Source: Paenibacillus aceris (lineage in GTDB: Bacteria > Bacillota > Bacilli > Paenibacillales > NBRC-103111). From it: a DNA stretch of 64,000 bases. Every line of letters begins with the position of its first letter. Positions within the stretch are counted from its first letter, which is position 1. The translations under genes and the position numbers were made by a program. The notes beneath the pieces are model-generated. The model was not told the origin of the DNA. It was given only the letters and a program-made list of their open reading frames with translations, and made no database searches. This document shows, piece by piece, positions 17,251 to 26,817 of this stretch. The stretch spans positions 124,001 through 188,000 of the forward strand of contig NZ_JAGGKV010000005.1 of NCBI RefSeq assembly GCF_017874035.1, in the 5' to 3' direction.

Positions 17251-18141
17251 ATGCGAACATTACGCAGAGATTTCCCGCTGCATCTAATGCTATTGCCGGG
17301 AGTTATCTTGACGCTTATATATGCATACGGTCCAATGGCTGGCATCATAATGGCTTTTCAAAATTTTGAACCGTTGTCTGGATTTTTTAAGTCGAAATGG
17401 GTTGGGCTTGACAACTTTAACTATGTGTTTCATTTGCCGGATTTCAACCAAGTTCTATGGAATACCCTTCTGATCTCCATATTCAAAATGATATTATTTC
17501 TGCTTGTGCCTCTTGTCCTTGCGCTGCTGTTGAATGAGATCACGAAGAAATGGTTTTCAGGCTTGATTCAATCGAGTATTTTTTTGCCATTCTTTCTTTC
17601 GTGGACGGTACTGGGGGGGGGAATTATTGAATTGTTCTCCTTAAATGGACCGATTAACGGTTTGATATCGCTGGTGGGCTTAAAGCCAATCATGTTTATG
17701 CTGAACAACGATTGGTTCAGGGGGATCATAATAGGCTCAGATGTCTGGAAAGGGATGGGCTATAACATGATCATCATGTTGGCTGCTATCACTGGCATTA
17801 ATATGAGTCTCTACGAAGCAGCCGAAGTCGACGGGGGAGGGAAATGGAAGCAAATGCTTCACATTACGCTGCCGGGCATTGCGCCGATGCTCATTTTACT
17901 CGGTGTATTGAGTTTAGGAAATATTTTAAATGCTGGTTTCGAGCAAATCTTACTCATGTATAACCCGACTGTGTATCAGGGCTCAGATATTATCGATACG
18001 TTCGTATATCGGCTTGGGATGTTCAGCCAGCAATTCGGGCCTGCAGCAGCAGTCGGTTTATTTAAATCTATCATTTCTTTAGGATTGGTTTCTATTTCCT
18101 ACTATGCTGCCTACAAATACAACAATTACAGAATATTTTAG
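17251..18141 (+). CDS. ABC transporter permease (LplB/YteP type)
   Basis: This 296-residue integral membrane protein has about six hydrophobic helices and the binding-protein-dependent transport signature EAAEVDGGGKWKQMLHITLP (about 190-210) that contacts the ATPase. N-terminal PLHLMLLPGVI and YGPMAGIIMAFQNF are typical of the LplB branch. With the next gene it forms the heterodimeric channel for the lipoprotein upstream. No ATPase gene accompanies it, as is usual for loci that share an MsmX-type ATPase. SD AAAGGGAGGGG before ATG 17251. Confidence 0.94.
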   Translation: MRTLRRDFPLHLMLLPGVILTLIYAYGPMAGIIMAFQNFEPLSGFFKSKWVGLDNFNYVFHLPDFNQVLWNTLLISIFKMILFLLVPLVLALLLNEITKKWFSGLIQSSIFLPFFLSWTVLGGGIIELFSLNGPINGLISLVGLKPIMFMLNNDWFRGIIIGSDVWKGMGYNMIIMLAAITGINMSLYEAAEVDGGGKWKQMLHITLPGIAPMLILLGVLSLGNILNAGFEQILLMYNPTVYQGSDIIDTFVYRLGMFSQQFGPAAAVGLFKSIISLGLVSISYYAAYKYNNYRIF

Positions 18142-18159
18142 ACGGTTGGAGGATGTGTT

Positions 18160-19050
18160 GTGGTCTATAAGCAATCGTTAAGCAGGAAGCTTTTTGTCGC
18201 ATTCAATGTGCTGTTGCTAACACTCATCACAGTATTAGGTATTATACCTTTTGTACATCTGCTTTCCGTTTCACTCAGTTCGAACACCGCAGCGATGGCT
18301 GGCGAAGTGAAACTTTGGCCTGTCGGCTTTTCTTGGGATGCGTATATATATCTTGGAGAAAAAGTGGAATTTTTCCGGTCCTTGTGGGTGTCCGTGAAGC
18401 GGGTTGCTCTCGGTAGCGTAGTGAATATGCTGCTTGTGTTTATTACAGCGTATCCTCTTTCCAAATCGCAAGATCAGTTTGCTTGGCGAACGCCCTATGT
18501 TTGGTTTTTTGCCGTGACGATGTTTTTTGGCGGAGGGCTTATCCCGACGTATATCATTGTTAAGAATACAGGGATTATGGATTCGATCTGGGCGCTTATT
18601 TTACCAGGCGCATTGAATGTATGGAATATGATTCTCATGCTTAACTTTTTTAGAACGATTCCCAAAGAAATGGAAGAAGCGGCAACGATTGACGGTGCCG
18701 GCCATTGGAAGATGTTGTGGCAGATTTACTTGCCAGTTTCGCTTCCTTCCATCGCTACGATCGGGTTGTTTACCATTGTTGGACATTGGAATGCTTGGTT
18801 CGACGGCATCCTTTATATGAATTCGCCTGAAAATTACCCGCTGCAAACGTATCTTTCTACACTGATTACAGCGATGAGTTCGCAAATGACAGCAGTTTCT
18901 GCCGAGCAATTGAAAGCTATGGAGAATCTAAGCGAGAAGACGCTTCGGACAGCACAAATCTTTATGGGAGCTTTGCCGATCATGGTCGTTTATCCTTTTG
19001 CCCAAAAGTATTTCGTTAAGGGCATGACGGTCGGCAGCGTTAAAGAGTAA
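18160..19050 (+). CDS. ABC transporter permease (LplC/YtcP type)
   Basis: The 296-residue second permease has about six helices and the EAATIDGAGHWKMLWQIYLP coupling motif (about 170-190). The ending YPFAQKYFVKGMTVGSVKE is characteristic of the YtcP/LplC branch. The GTG start at 18160 is preceded by GGAGG. It is 18 bases downstream of its partner and forms the translocation pore with it. Confidence 0.94.
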   Translation: MVYKQSLSRKLFVAFNVLLLTLITVLGIIPFVHLLSVSLSSNTAAMAGEVKLWPVGFSWDAYIYLGEKVEFFRSLWVSVKRVALGSVVNMLLVFITAYPLSKSQDQFAWRTPYVWFFAVTMFFGGGLIPTYIIVKNTGIMDSIWALILPGALNVWNMILMLNFFRTIPKEMEEAATIDGAGHWKMLWQIYLPVSLPSIATIGLFTIVGHWNAWFDGILYMNSPENYPLQTYLSTLITAMSSQMTAVSAEQLKAMENLSEKTLRTAQIFMGALPIMVVYPFAQKYFVKGMTVGSVKE

Positions 19051-19081
19051 TGAATAATCGTTCAAGGGAGACCAGTGGCAG

Positions 19082-20353
19082 ATGAAAAAGGTGAAAGTTG
19101 CGTTAATTGGAGCAGGATTAAGAGGAGTTAATTATCTGGAATATGCCTTGCAGCATCCTCGTGAACTTGAAGTCACCGCTGTAGCTGAACCTAATAAAGA
19201 GCGCAGAGAGAATTTCAAAACAAGGCATGGTTTAACTGAAGACATGTGTTTTACGAACTGGGACGATTTATTTGCAGCGCCAAAGCTGGCGGATGCTGTA
19301 CTGATCTGTACGCAGGATAAGCAGCATTATGAACCAACGATCAAGGCTCTAAAGGCAGGCTATCATGTTCTTTTGGAAAAACCGATGTCACCTGATGCGC
19401 AGGAATGCGCGTTGATGGGAGAGATCGCCGCTCAATCAAACCGCGTTTTTTCTATTTGTCATGTTTTAAGGTACACGAATTTCTTTACTACTATCAAAGA
19501 GTTATTGGAAAGCGGTGCCATCGGGAAGCTAATGTCGATTACCCATAATGAAAATGTGGGCTATTGGCATCAGGCACATAGCTTCGTAAGAGGCAATTGG
19601 CGCAAAAAAGAGGATTCCAGCCCGATGATTCTGGCCAAATCGTGCCATGACTTGGACATATTGCTATGGTTAGCAGGCTCGGATTGTATGCGTGTATCTT
19701 CCTTCGGTTCTTTATCACATTTTACTTCCGATCAAGCACCAGCGGGTGCGCCGCTTCGCTGCTTGGATGGCTGCCCGGTTGCGGATGACTGTCTCTACTA
19801 TGCGCCTAAACACTATTTGACAGATAATACGGATTGGCCTACGTCTGCGATTGGTGATGATCTCAGCTATGAGGCTCGCTTGAAAGCGCTGCAGGAAGGA
19901 CCTTATGGCCGATGTGTGTATCACTGCGATAATGATGTCGTCGACCATCAAGTGGTGAATTTAGAATTCGCAAGTGGCGCAACGGCTGCATTCACGATGA
20001 GTGCGTTCACCAAGGACGTTAGCCGAACCATCAAGCTCATGGGCACGAAGGGCGAAATTCGCGGTGCGCTGGAGAAGCAAGAAATTGAAGTGATTCATTT
20101 CGGCAGCGGGAAGGTGGAGCGAATTACCTTCGAGGATGCCGGGGGCCATGTTGGACATGGCGGCGGAGACACAGGTTTGCTCAGAGATTTCATCAAGCTG
20201 GTTCGAGAGGACGGCAATACACAGGGGCTTACAGCTGCCTATCATTCCGTGCAAAGCCATATGATAGCATTTGCTGCTGAACAGGCGCGAGAAGAACACA
20301 GTGTTATCCATTTGAAGGATTTTGTTGAGTTAACAAAAGCAAAGGCTCGATAA
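19082..20353 (+). CDS. Gfo/Idh/MocA-family oxidoreductase
   Basis: The 423-residue protein has an N-terminal Rossmann domain (VALIGAGLRG at 6-15; the nicotinamide-side signature LLEKPMS near 100) and a C-terminal alpha/beta substrate domain. A cysteine group CLDGCPVADDC (about 222-232) occurs in the substrate domain, as in several unstudied members. Family members oxidise or reduce sugars and inositols with NAD(P). Being the last gene of the uptake operon, it probably acts on the imported sugar in the cytoplasm. Confidence 0.9.
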   Translation: MKKVKVALIGAGLRGVNYLEYALQHPRELEVTAVAEPNKERRENFKTRHGLTEDMCFTNWDDLFAAPKLADAVLICTQDKQHYEPTIKALKAGYHVLLEKPMSPDAQECALMGEIAAQSNRVFSICHVLRYTNFFTTIKELLESGAIGKLMSITHNENVGYWHQAHSFVRGNWRKKEDSSPMILAKSCHDLDILLWLAGSDCMRVSSFGSLSHFTSDQAPAGAPLRCLDGCPVADDCLYYAPKHYLTDNTDWPTSAIGDDLSYEARLKALQEGPYGRCVYHCDNDVVDHQVVNLEFASGATAAFTMSAFTKDVSRTIKLMGTKGEIRGALEKQEIEVIHFGSGKVERITFEDAGGHVGHGGGDTGLLRDFIKLVREDGNTQGLTAAYHSVQSHMIAFAAEQAREEHSVIHLKDFVELTKAKAR

Positions 20354-20502
20354 GTTATGGTACAGTCGGGGACCCTTTGAGGTAGTTCAATATGGAGAAA
20401 TAAGGTGGCTGAAGGTGCTCATTTGTTAGAATTGCTCCTAATACGGATACTTAAGCAAGTTACCGTTAATGAGCACGAATTAATTATCTTACACGCAAAA
20501 GG

Positions 20503-20534
20503 ACCGTCAGGGTGAACTGACGGTTTTTGTTGTT
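20503..20534 (+). terminator. Terminator of the first uptake operon
   Basis: ACCGTCAG (20503-20510) and CTGACGGT (20517-20524) form a perfect 8-bp stem with a 6-base loop, followed by TTTTGTTGTT. The 150 bases between the oxidoreductase stop and this hairpin hold no gene. Confidence 0.88.
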
Positions 20535-20620
20535 AATAAACTCCAAATTTCCGCTTTGCAGTTTGAACAGGCCGAGATACAATATATGTAACAAAATTCA
20601 AGAAGAGGGTGTGGCCTGAT

Positions 20621-22990
20621 TTGAAATTACCACTGAGTCTACCTCTGATTGGCAGCCGCAAAAGCGCGCTATCAACGATGATCGCCACCAATTTGTTTAT
20701 TTTACTCATTCCGCTTGCCATGGGTTTGTTTTTGTATGCCAAGGTTGAGCAAAGCTTGGAGCAGAGTTCGAATCGCTCCAATGCGGCGATGCTTGAGCAG
20801 CTGAAGATGTCGCTCGACAACAAGTTTTCGGAAGTGGATTTATTAATGCGACAAGTCGTGTTCGATCCCAAACTCGATTATATGCTTAAAATACCGGTAG
20901 ACGCAGATGATGTAACCAAATATCAGTTTATTGAATTTATGCGGGACAAGATGAGCAAGTATCGCAGTATGACAAGCAGTTTCATTTTCGATTTTTACGT
21001 TTACTTCGCAAATAGCGATACGATCGTGAAGTCGGATTTACGAACGGACTCGCGAACCTTCTATTCGACTCACTATACATATAAGGACCTCTCATATGGT
21101 CAATGGAAAATGATGCTTCAGAACGAGCATAGAATGTCTTATTTGCCGGTAACGCCTCTTACTGACGTACCGACAAACGATGAAGACACTCCTAAGGAAG
21201 TCATCACCTATATACAGTCATTGCCGATCCTTACGCAGGCGGCTAATCTTGGAAGCTTTATCGTGTTAATTGACGTTGAGCAGGTCAAACAATTGTTTGC
21301 ACAGATGGAATCGGCAAATCATAGCGCCATTTATATTATTGACGATGTCGGCACTACGATTGTGAGTAACAGTGATCAGCGATTTCCAGCTGACTTGCTG
21401 GCGCGCATTGAGGGAAGTAACGATCCCTTCGCATACAAGTTAGCGGGCATTAATCAAATGGTGTCTGTTGCATCCTCGAAAAAAGCAGGCTGGAAATATG
21501 TATCTATTACACCGAATGACATTTTTATGCAGCAGGTGAATCAAATCCAGAACTGGGCTATCGTACTGTTCGCCATATGCTTGATTACTGGGCTGCTGGC
21601 CGTCAGTGTCGGAGCTTACCGAAATTATAGGCCGCTTCAAAAAACAGTGAGCGCCATTATGCGCGGGAAGGATATGAGCAAACGCCCTTCCTCCGATGAA
21701 TACGAATTTATTAGGCAAACAATTGAAGGGTCGATTCATGAAGAGAAGAGTTTACGCAGCACATTGACCCAGCAAGTTCCGTTCATCCGTGCCAACTATT
21801 TGTCCCGATTGTTAAACGGTCATATGGATGTGGACCTAACGGCAGTCAGCGAAAATAATCTCCAGTTTATGGAGTTAACTTTTATAAGCGATCGATTTGC
21901 AGTCGTATTGGTCAAAATAGAGGACGTTCATCTTTTTTCTGAAGATGGCGAGCAGCAGTGGGCTCATGCCAGATTTATCGTATCCAATATCGGCGTTGAC
22001 CTGATCGGACTCCATCACAAAGGATTCTCCTTGGAGCTCGACAGGGATCGGCTGGCGTTCCTTGTTAACCTGTCGGAAGTTCGGGAGGAAAACGAGTCTG
22101 ATATTCGCGATATCGCCCAATCGCTCTACACCATCATCTCAGATAAGTTCCAAATCGGCATTACGGTAGCCGCCGGAGGCATTCATCAAGGACCCACAGC
22201 GATTCGCAACTCATATCCAGAGGCACTTGCAGCCCTTGAATACAGATTGATTCGGGGCAAACGTGCCATTATCCATTTCCAAGACATGACCGATACGGAG
22301 CAGCATTATTATTATCCGCTTGAAATAGAGATCCAACTGATCAATTTCGTACGCAGCGGCGATACCGATAATGTCAAAAAACTACTGGATCAGATTTATT
22401 CGATGAACTTCGATTCCAGTCACATTACACCGGAACTGGGGAAATGTTTGTTTTTTAACGTGATCAGCACATTCTTGAAAATACTTAACTCCACCAATAC
22501 GAACCAGGAAGAAGTGCTTGGTCCTAATTTCGATCCGATCCGGGCTGTGTTCAACCATCCGACGGCGCAAGGCATGCACTTGAAAACGCAGGAGCTGTAT
22601 GAAACGCTCACGCGTTCATTTACCATCGAACGATCGGATCACAACACGCAGCTGCTGCAGGAGATCGTAAACATTGTGCATCATAACCTCGGTGACCCAA
22701 GTCTGGGCTTGGCGCAAATTGCAGAACAGTTCCGAATGACTCCGCAATATATTTCCACGTTTTTTAAAAAGAATCAGGGACAGAATCTGCAGGACTATAT
22801 TACGCACAAGCGGATTAAAATGGCGAAGGATCTTATGGAACAGAGGGAACTGACGATTGTGCAAATTTCCCAAAAGGTTGGCTACAACAACGACGTCGTA
22901 TTTATTCGGGCTTTCAAAAAGCTGGAAGGCATTACGCCGGGAAAATACCGTGAAACGATGCTTCCGGATAGAGCTAGTCTGGAAGTATAA
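20621..22990 (+). CDS. Membrane-anchored AraC-family regulator
   Basis: This protein of about 790 residues has a membrane helix near the N-terminus (about 23-42), an extracellular sensor region to about 300, a second helix (about 301-323), a cytoplasmic middle region and a C-terminal AraC double HTH (about 690-785, ending GYNNDVVFIRAFKK and GITPGKYRE). It combines sensor and DNA-binding functions in one chain and probably controls the uptake genes that follow. A GTG at 20609 is also in frame but overlaps the SD AAGAAGAGGG (20599-20608), so TTG 20621 is preferred. It is a paralogue of the gene at 59949. Confidence 0.92.
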   Translation: MKLPLSLPLIGSRKSALSTMIATNLFILLIPLAMGLFLYAKVEQSLEQSSNRSNAAMLEQLKMSLDNKFSEVDLLMRQVVFDPKLDYMLKIPVDADDVTKYQFIEFMRDKMSKYRSMTSSFIFDFYVYFANSDTIVKSDLRTDSRTFYSTHYTYKDLSYGQWKMMLQNEHRMSYLPVTPLTDVPTNDEDTPKEVITYIQSLPILTQAANLGSFIVLIDVEQVKQLFAQMESANHSAIYIIDDVGTTIVSNSDQRFPADLLARIEGSNDPFAYKLAGINQMVSVASSKKAGWKYVSITPNDIFMQQVNQIQNWAIVLFAICLITGLLAVSVGAYRNYRPLQKTVSAIMRGKDMSKRPSSDEYEFIRQTIEGSIHEEKSLRSTLTQQVPFIRANYLSRLLNGHMDVDLTAVSENNLQFMELTFISDRFAVVLVKIEDVHLFSEDGEQQWAHARFIVSNIGVDLIGLHHKGFSLELDRDRLAFLVNLSEVREENESDIRDIAQSLYTIISDKFQIGITVAAGGIHQGPTAIRNSYPEALAALEYRLIRGKRAIIHFQDMTDTEQHYYYPLEIEIQLINFVRSGDTDNVKKLLDQIYSMNFDSSHITPELGKCLFFNVISTFLKILNSTNTNQEEVLGPNFDPIRAVFNHPTAQGMHLKTQELYETLTRSFTIERSDHNTQLLQEIVNIVHHNLGDPSLGLAQIAEQFRMTPQYISTFFKKNQGQNLQDYITHKRIKMAKDLMEQRELTIVQISQKVGYNNDVVFIRAFKKLEGITPGKYRETMLPDRASLEV

Positions 22991-23023
22991 AGGCAGCCCT
23001 CTTCAGGGGCTGCCTGTCTTTTT
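22991..23023 (+). terminator. Terminator after the AraC regulator
   Basis: AGGCAGCCC (22991-22999) pairs with GGGCTGCCT (23007-23015), followed by GTCTTTTTA. It separates the regulator transcript from the uptake operon at 23222. The bases 23024-23221 hold no gene I can support. Confidence 0.9.
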
Positions 23024-23221
23024 ATGATGAACTGATGATTTTTAATGTCCTACTGATTTATTTTCTGCTGGCCGGCAATTGTTAAAAAAGATCATGGCTA
23101 GTGAAAACAAGAGAGTATCCATGTTCCATAAGGGGAGTTACACTGGGAACCAGAGATCAGACAACGATGATACAGCAGCTAACGTCACCGAAACATTTAT
23201 CTATTAAAGGGAGGCAAACAA

Positions 23222-24865
23222 ATGAAGAAGCATTTGAAACAAGCAGGCTCAGTCATTTTGGTTTCCGCATTGGCAATCTCGGTTGCAGCCTGCAGCAAAG
23301 AAAGCGGGAGCGAGGTTACCTCATCTGCTGCACCGCAGCCGGTAAAGGAATCACAACCGCCTAAACTGAGTCAGTTGACATATTGGGTGCCGACTCAAAC
23401 GCAAGTCTCTTCTCAAATGAAAACATATGCTGAAATAGGGACGTATAAGGAGCTTGAAAAAGCAACCGGCGTAAAGGTCGCCTTCCAGCATCCTCCCGTT
23501 GAGGTCGCTCAGGCGCAAGAGCAATTTAACTTAATGATTGCGACCAACGACCTTCCGGACGTTATAGAAGCAAGCTGGGGAGCGACAAGCGGTGCGGTGG
23601 TTAGATACCCAGGCGGACCGGAGAAGGCAATTTCAGATAAGAAAATCATTAAACTGAACGAATTAATCGACAAGTATGCTCCCAACTTGAAGAAGCTGCT
23701 CGATGCGCATCCGGACTGGAAGAAGCAAATTTCAACGGATGAAGGAAGCATCTATGCGTTCCCGTTCTTACGTGGCGACGATAAAGTCAGGGTGTTCTTT
23801 GGCCCAGCGATCCGCCAGGACTGGCTGGATAAGCTGGGCTTGAAGATGCCGACAACGATTGACGAATGGTACACGGTATTGAAAGCGTTTAAAGAAAAGG
23901 ATCCGAACGGTAATGGCAAAACGGATGAAATTCCACTTTACTTGGATAAAAATCTTTTCTCTACTGATGCTCCGTTCCTTGGCGCATGGGGGATTAACTA
24001 CAGCTTCTATCAAGACAAAGGTACCGTGAAATATGGTCCGATTCAGCCGGAATATAAGGATTTCCTTGCAACAATGAATAAATGGTACAAGGAAGGCTTG
24101 CTGGATAAAGACTTCGCAGCACCGAATGATAAATTATTAGATAACAAAATGACGACCAACGTTCTTGGCGCAAGCGCTGTATTTAACGGCGGAGGTATCG
24201 GTAAATATGCTGGTCTCATGAAGGATAAAGACCCGAACTTCAAGCTGGAAGCTGCTCCTTATCCTGTATTGAAAGCAGGCGACAAACCGATTTGGGGACA
24301 GAAGGATTTTGCTTACAGCGGAATTGGAGCGGCCATTTCGGCAGCCAACAAAAATCCGATCGAGACCGTGAAATGGCTTGATTACGGGTATGGGGACAGA
24401 GGCGATCTGCTGTTCAACTACGGTGTAGAAGGCGCCAGCTTCAAGATGGAGAACGGTAAAGCAACATTCCTTCCGGAAGTTTTAAATCCTCCGGCTGGAA
24501 CGAGTATCCAGCAATCGCTGGCTAAATATAATCGTGGTACGTGGAGCGGCCCGTTCGTGCTCAGCGATAATTTCCAACTGCAATATCTGGCTCTCGCTCA
24601 GCAGAAGAAAGCTTTGGAAGTCTGGTCGCAGCCGACTGCCGAACGAAAGTTGCCGATTGTTACACCGACACAAGAAGAGAGCAGTAAATTTGCTTCTATC
24701 GTGACCGATATCCAAACGTATCAAGATGAAATGCTCTTGAAGTTCATTATGGGCGTAGAACCGCTTGATAACTTCGATAAGTACGTTAAGAAGATGGAGA
24801 GTATGGGGATCCAGGATGCCATCAAAATTCAACAAGGGGCGCTGGATCGTTACAACAAGCGCTAA
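23222..24865 (+). CDS. Extracellular solute-binding lipoprotein
   Basis: The 547-residue lipoprotein has the lipobox VAAC (C24) and a binding fold beginning LTYWVPTQTQV, with NDLPDVIEASW, RQDWLDKLGL and a DPNGNGKTDEIP calcium-loop-like segment (near residue 225). SD AAAGGGAGG lies before ATG 23222. It is clearly related to the truncated lipoprotein at 62490 (shared IIKLNELIDKYAPN / ILKLNDLIDKYAPN and FPFLRGD / FPFIRGD). It supplies a carbohydrate to the permeases at 24946 and 25941; the substrate is unknown, although the downstream GH95-like enzyme hints at a fucose- or galactose-containing oligosaccharide. Confidence 0.93.
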   Translation: MKKHLKQAGSVILVSALAISVAACSKESGSEVTSSAAPQPVKESQPPKLSQLTYWVPTQTQVSSQMKTYAEIGTYKELEKATGVKVAFQHPPVEVAQAQEQFNLMIATNDLPDVIEASWGATSGAVVRYPGGPEKAISDKKIIKLNELIDKYAPNLKKLLDAHPDWKKQISTDEGSIYAFPFLRGDDKVRVFFGPAIRQDWLDKLGLKMPTTIDEWYTVLKAFKEKDPNGNGKTDEIPLYLDKNLFSTDAPFLGAWGINYSFYQDKGTVKYGPIQPEYKDFLATMNKWYKEGLLDKDFAAPNDKLLDNKMTTNVLGASAVFNGGGIGKYAGLMKDKDPNFKLEAAPYPVLKAGDKPIWGQKDFAYSGIGAAISAANKNPIETVKWLDYGYGDRGDLLFNYGVEGASFKMENGKATFLPEVLNPPAGTSIQQSLAKYNRGTWSGPFVLSDNFQLQYLALAQQKKALEVWSQPTAERKLPIVTPTQEESSKFASIVTDIQTYQDEMLLKFIMGVEPLDNFDKYVKKMESMGIQDAIKIQQGALDRYNKR

Positions 24866-24880
24866 GTAGTAAATGTTAGG

Positions 24881-24908
24881 CTGGGAGATGAGAGGGGTCA
24901 TCTCCCAG
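24881..24908 (+). other. Intercistronic stem-loop between binding-protein and permease genes
   Basis: CTGGGAGATGA (24881-24891) and TCATCTCCCAG (24898-24908) form a perfect 11-bp stem with a 6-base loop, 15 bases after the lipoprotein stop and without a T-run. The position repeats that of the hairpin at 17176-17211, pointing to differential expression of binding protein and permeases. Confidence 0.75.
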
Positions 24909-24945
24909 ATTACGTATCTACCCTTAAGAAAGGTAAGGCGAGACG

Positions 24946-25899
24946 ATGACGCAACACACCGGAGTGATTCACGTGACCAAACGAAATCCGACCATGCTGC
25001 AAACCATTCGCACGGATTGGAAGCGTCATTGGGCCATTTATGTAATGGCGCTTCCTGTTATTTGCTATTATCTCATTTTTCATTACGGTCCGATGTACGG
25101 ATTGCAAATCGCTTTCAAAGAATTTTCACCGGCCAAAGGAATTATAGGGAGTCCGTGGGTAGGCTTCAAGCATTTTGATAGTTTTTTTAACGGTATATAC
25201 TTCTGGCGGCTGATTAAAAATACAATTTTGCTCAATCTTTACGATTTATTGTTCGGTTTCCCTGCAGCCATTATCTTGGCGCTGCTTCTTAATGAGATTC
25301 GCAGCGGCCGTTTCAAACGTGTGGTACAGTCCATCTCCTATTTACCGCATTTTGTTTCAATTGTGGTTGTAGCTGGACTCATGGTCGACTTTTTGAGCAG
25401 AAGCGGTCTCATTAACCAAATCATCGGTGTCTTCGGTATCGAGTCTATTGATTTCTTAAAGGATGAGGGCTGGTTTCGTTTCCTCTTCGTCTCCTCAGGC
25501 ATTTGGCAAGGAATCGGCTGGGGCTCGATCGTTTATTTAGCGGCAATTGCCACGATAGACCCGACGTTGTACGAGGCTGGTCGGATAGACGGAGCCAACC
25601 GGTGGAAGCAGACGCTGCACATTACGATTCCTGGCATCATGCCGACCATTGTTATTTTGTTTATTTTGCAAATGGGTAACATGCTGACAGTAGGCAGTGA
25701 AAAAGTACTTCTTCTTTATAATCCGCTTACTTACGGCACAGCTGATGTCATCTCCACCTATGTATATCGCAAAGGGGTACTAGAGGCGAGTTATAGCTTT
25801 ACGGCTGCTGTTGGGCTGTTTAACTCTGTCATCAGTTTTATTCTGATCGTTGCTGCCAACAGCTTCGTCAAGCGGATCAGCGAGAACAAATTGTGGTAA
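24946..25899 (+). CDS. ABC transporter permease (LplB/YteP type)
   Basis: The 317-residue membrane protein has about six helices, the LplB-type start region HYGPMYGLQIAFKEF and the coupling motif YEAGRIDGANRWKQTLHITI (about 205-224). ATG 24946 follows AAGAAAGGTAAGG; an in-frame GTG at 24973 is a possible alternative. It forms a channel with the next gene. No ATPase is encoded nearby. Confidence 0.94.
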   Translation: MTQHTGVIHVTKRNPTMLQTIRTDWKRHWAIYVMALPVICYYLIFHYGPMYGLQIAFKEFSPAKGIIGSPWVGFKHFDSFFNGIYFWRLIKNTILLNLYDLLFGFPAAIILALLLNEIRSGRFKRVVQSISYLPHFVSIVVVAGLMVDFLSRSGLINQIIGVFGIESIDFLKDEGWFRFLFVSSGIWQGIGWGSIVYLAAIATIDPTLYEAGRIDGANRWKQTLHITIPGIMPTIVILFILQMGNMLTVGSEKVLLLYNPLTYGTADVISTYVYRKGVLEASYSFTAAVGLFNSVISFILIVAANSFVKRISENKLW

Positions 25900-25940
25900 C
25901 CGTACATGATATTTAGAGGCTGGAAAAGGAGATAGGAATC

Positions 25941-26813
25941 ATGAGACTAACGAATGGAGAACGAACATTTGGCTATTTCAATACCGTATTGATGCTCGGT
26001 CTCTGCGCTGTCACGCTGTACCCATTCTTATACGTGTTATTTGCCTCATTCAGCAATTCGACAGAGTTACTTCAGCATCTTGGGCCACTGTATAGGCCGG
26101 CAGGATTTGATCTTAGCGCCTACAAAGCCGTATTCAGCAATCCGATGATTGTTGAAGGGTACAAGAATACGCTCTTGTACGTGTTGCTTGGCACAACCAT
26201 TAACCTGATTATGACATCCATCGGCGCATATGTATTATCCAGGCCGAACTTATATTTCAAAAATATGATGATGTTTTTTATCGTCGTCACAATGGTATTT
26301 CATGGTGGTTTGATTCCTTCTTTTCTGCTCGTCAACAATCTTGGCATGATGAATACGATGTGGGCGCTTCTCATCCCCGGTGCTATCAATACGTTTAATA
26401 TGATCATCATGCGAACCTCGTTTCAAGGCATTCCGGTCAGTTTGGAGGAATCTGCGAGAATGGATGGCGCTGGCGATTGGACGATATTGTTCCGCATTAT
26501 GATTCCGCTTTCTTTGCCGGTTATGGCTGTTATGGTTTTGTGGTATGCGGTCGGACATTGGAACTCCTATTTCAGTGCGCTGCTCTATTTACGAAACCGC
26601 GAAGCTTACCCGCTTCAGCTCATCCTCCGCGAACTTTTAATCCAAAATAGCACCGATGCTTATTCTGCGGGTTCAAGTGACGATAAGTATGCCATTGGAG
26701 AGACGATCAAATATGCGGCCATTATCGTCTCCACGCTGCCAATTCTTTGCCTGTATCCGTTTTTGCAAAAATATTTCGTCCACGGTGTCTTGGTAGGTGC
26801 GATTAAGGAGTGA
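25941..26813 (+). CDS. ABC transporter permease (LplC/YtcP type)
   Basis: The 290-residue permease has about six helices, the coupling motif EESARMDGAGDWTILFRIMI and the branch-typical ending LYPFLQKYFVHGVLVGAIKE. It follows its partner by 41 bases with SD AAAAGGAGA. The GH95-like gene begins 4 bases after its stop, its SD lying inside this gene's last codons, so both are probably translated together. Confidence 0.94.
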   Translation: MRLTNGERTFGYFNTVLMLGLCAVTLYPFLYVLFASFSNSTELLQHLGPLYRPAGFDLSAYKAVFSNPMIVEGYKNTLLYVLLGTTINLIMTSIGAYVLSRPNLYFKNMMMFFIVVTMVFHGGLIPSFLLVNNLGMMNTMWALLIPGAINTFNMIIMRTSFQGIPVSLEESARMDGAGDWTILFRIMIPLSLPVMAVMVLWYAVGHWNSYFSALLYLRNREAYPLQLILRELLIQNSTDAYSAGSSDDKYAIGETIKYAAIIVSTLPILCLYPFLQKYFVHGVLVGAIKE

Positions 26814-26817
26814 GAAC

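Noticed and set aside
23101-23364. 87-codon frame overlapping the start of the second lipoprotein gene
   Set aside because: It overlaps a lipoprotein signal sequence in another frame and has no SD or domain.
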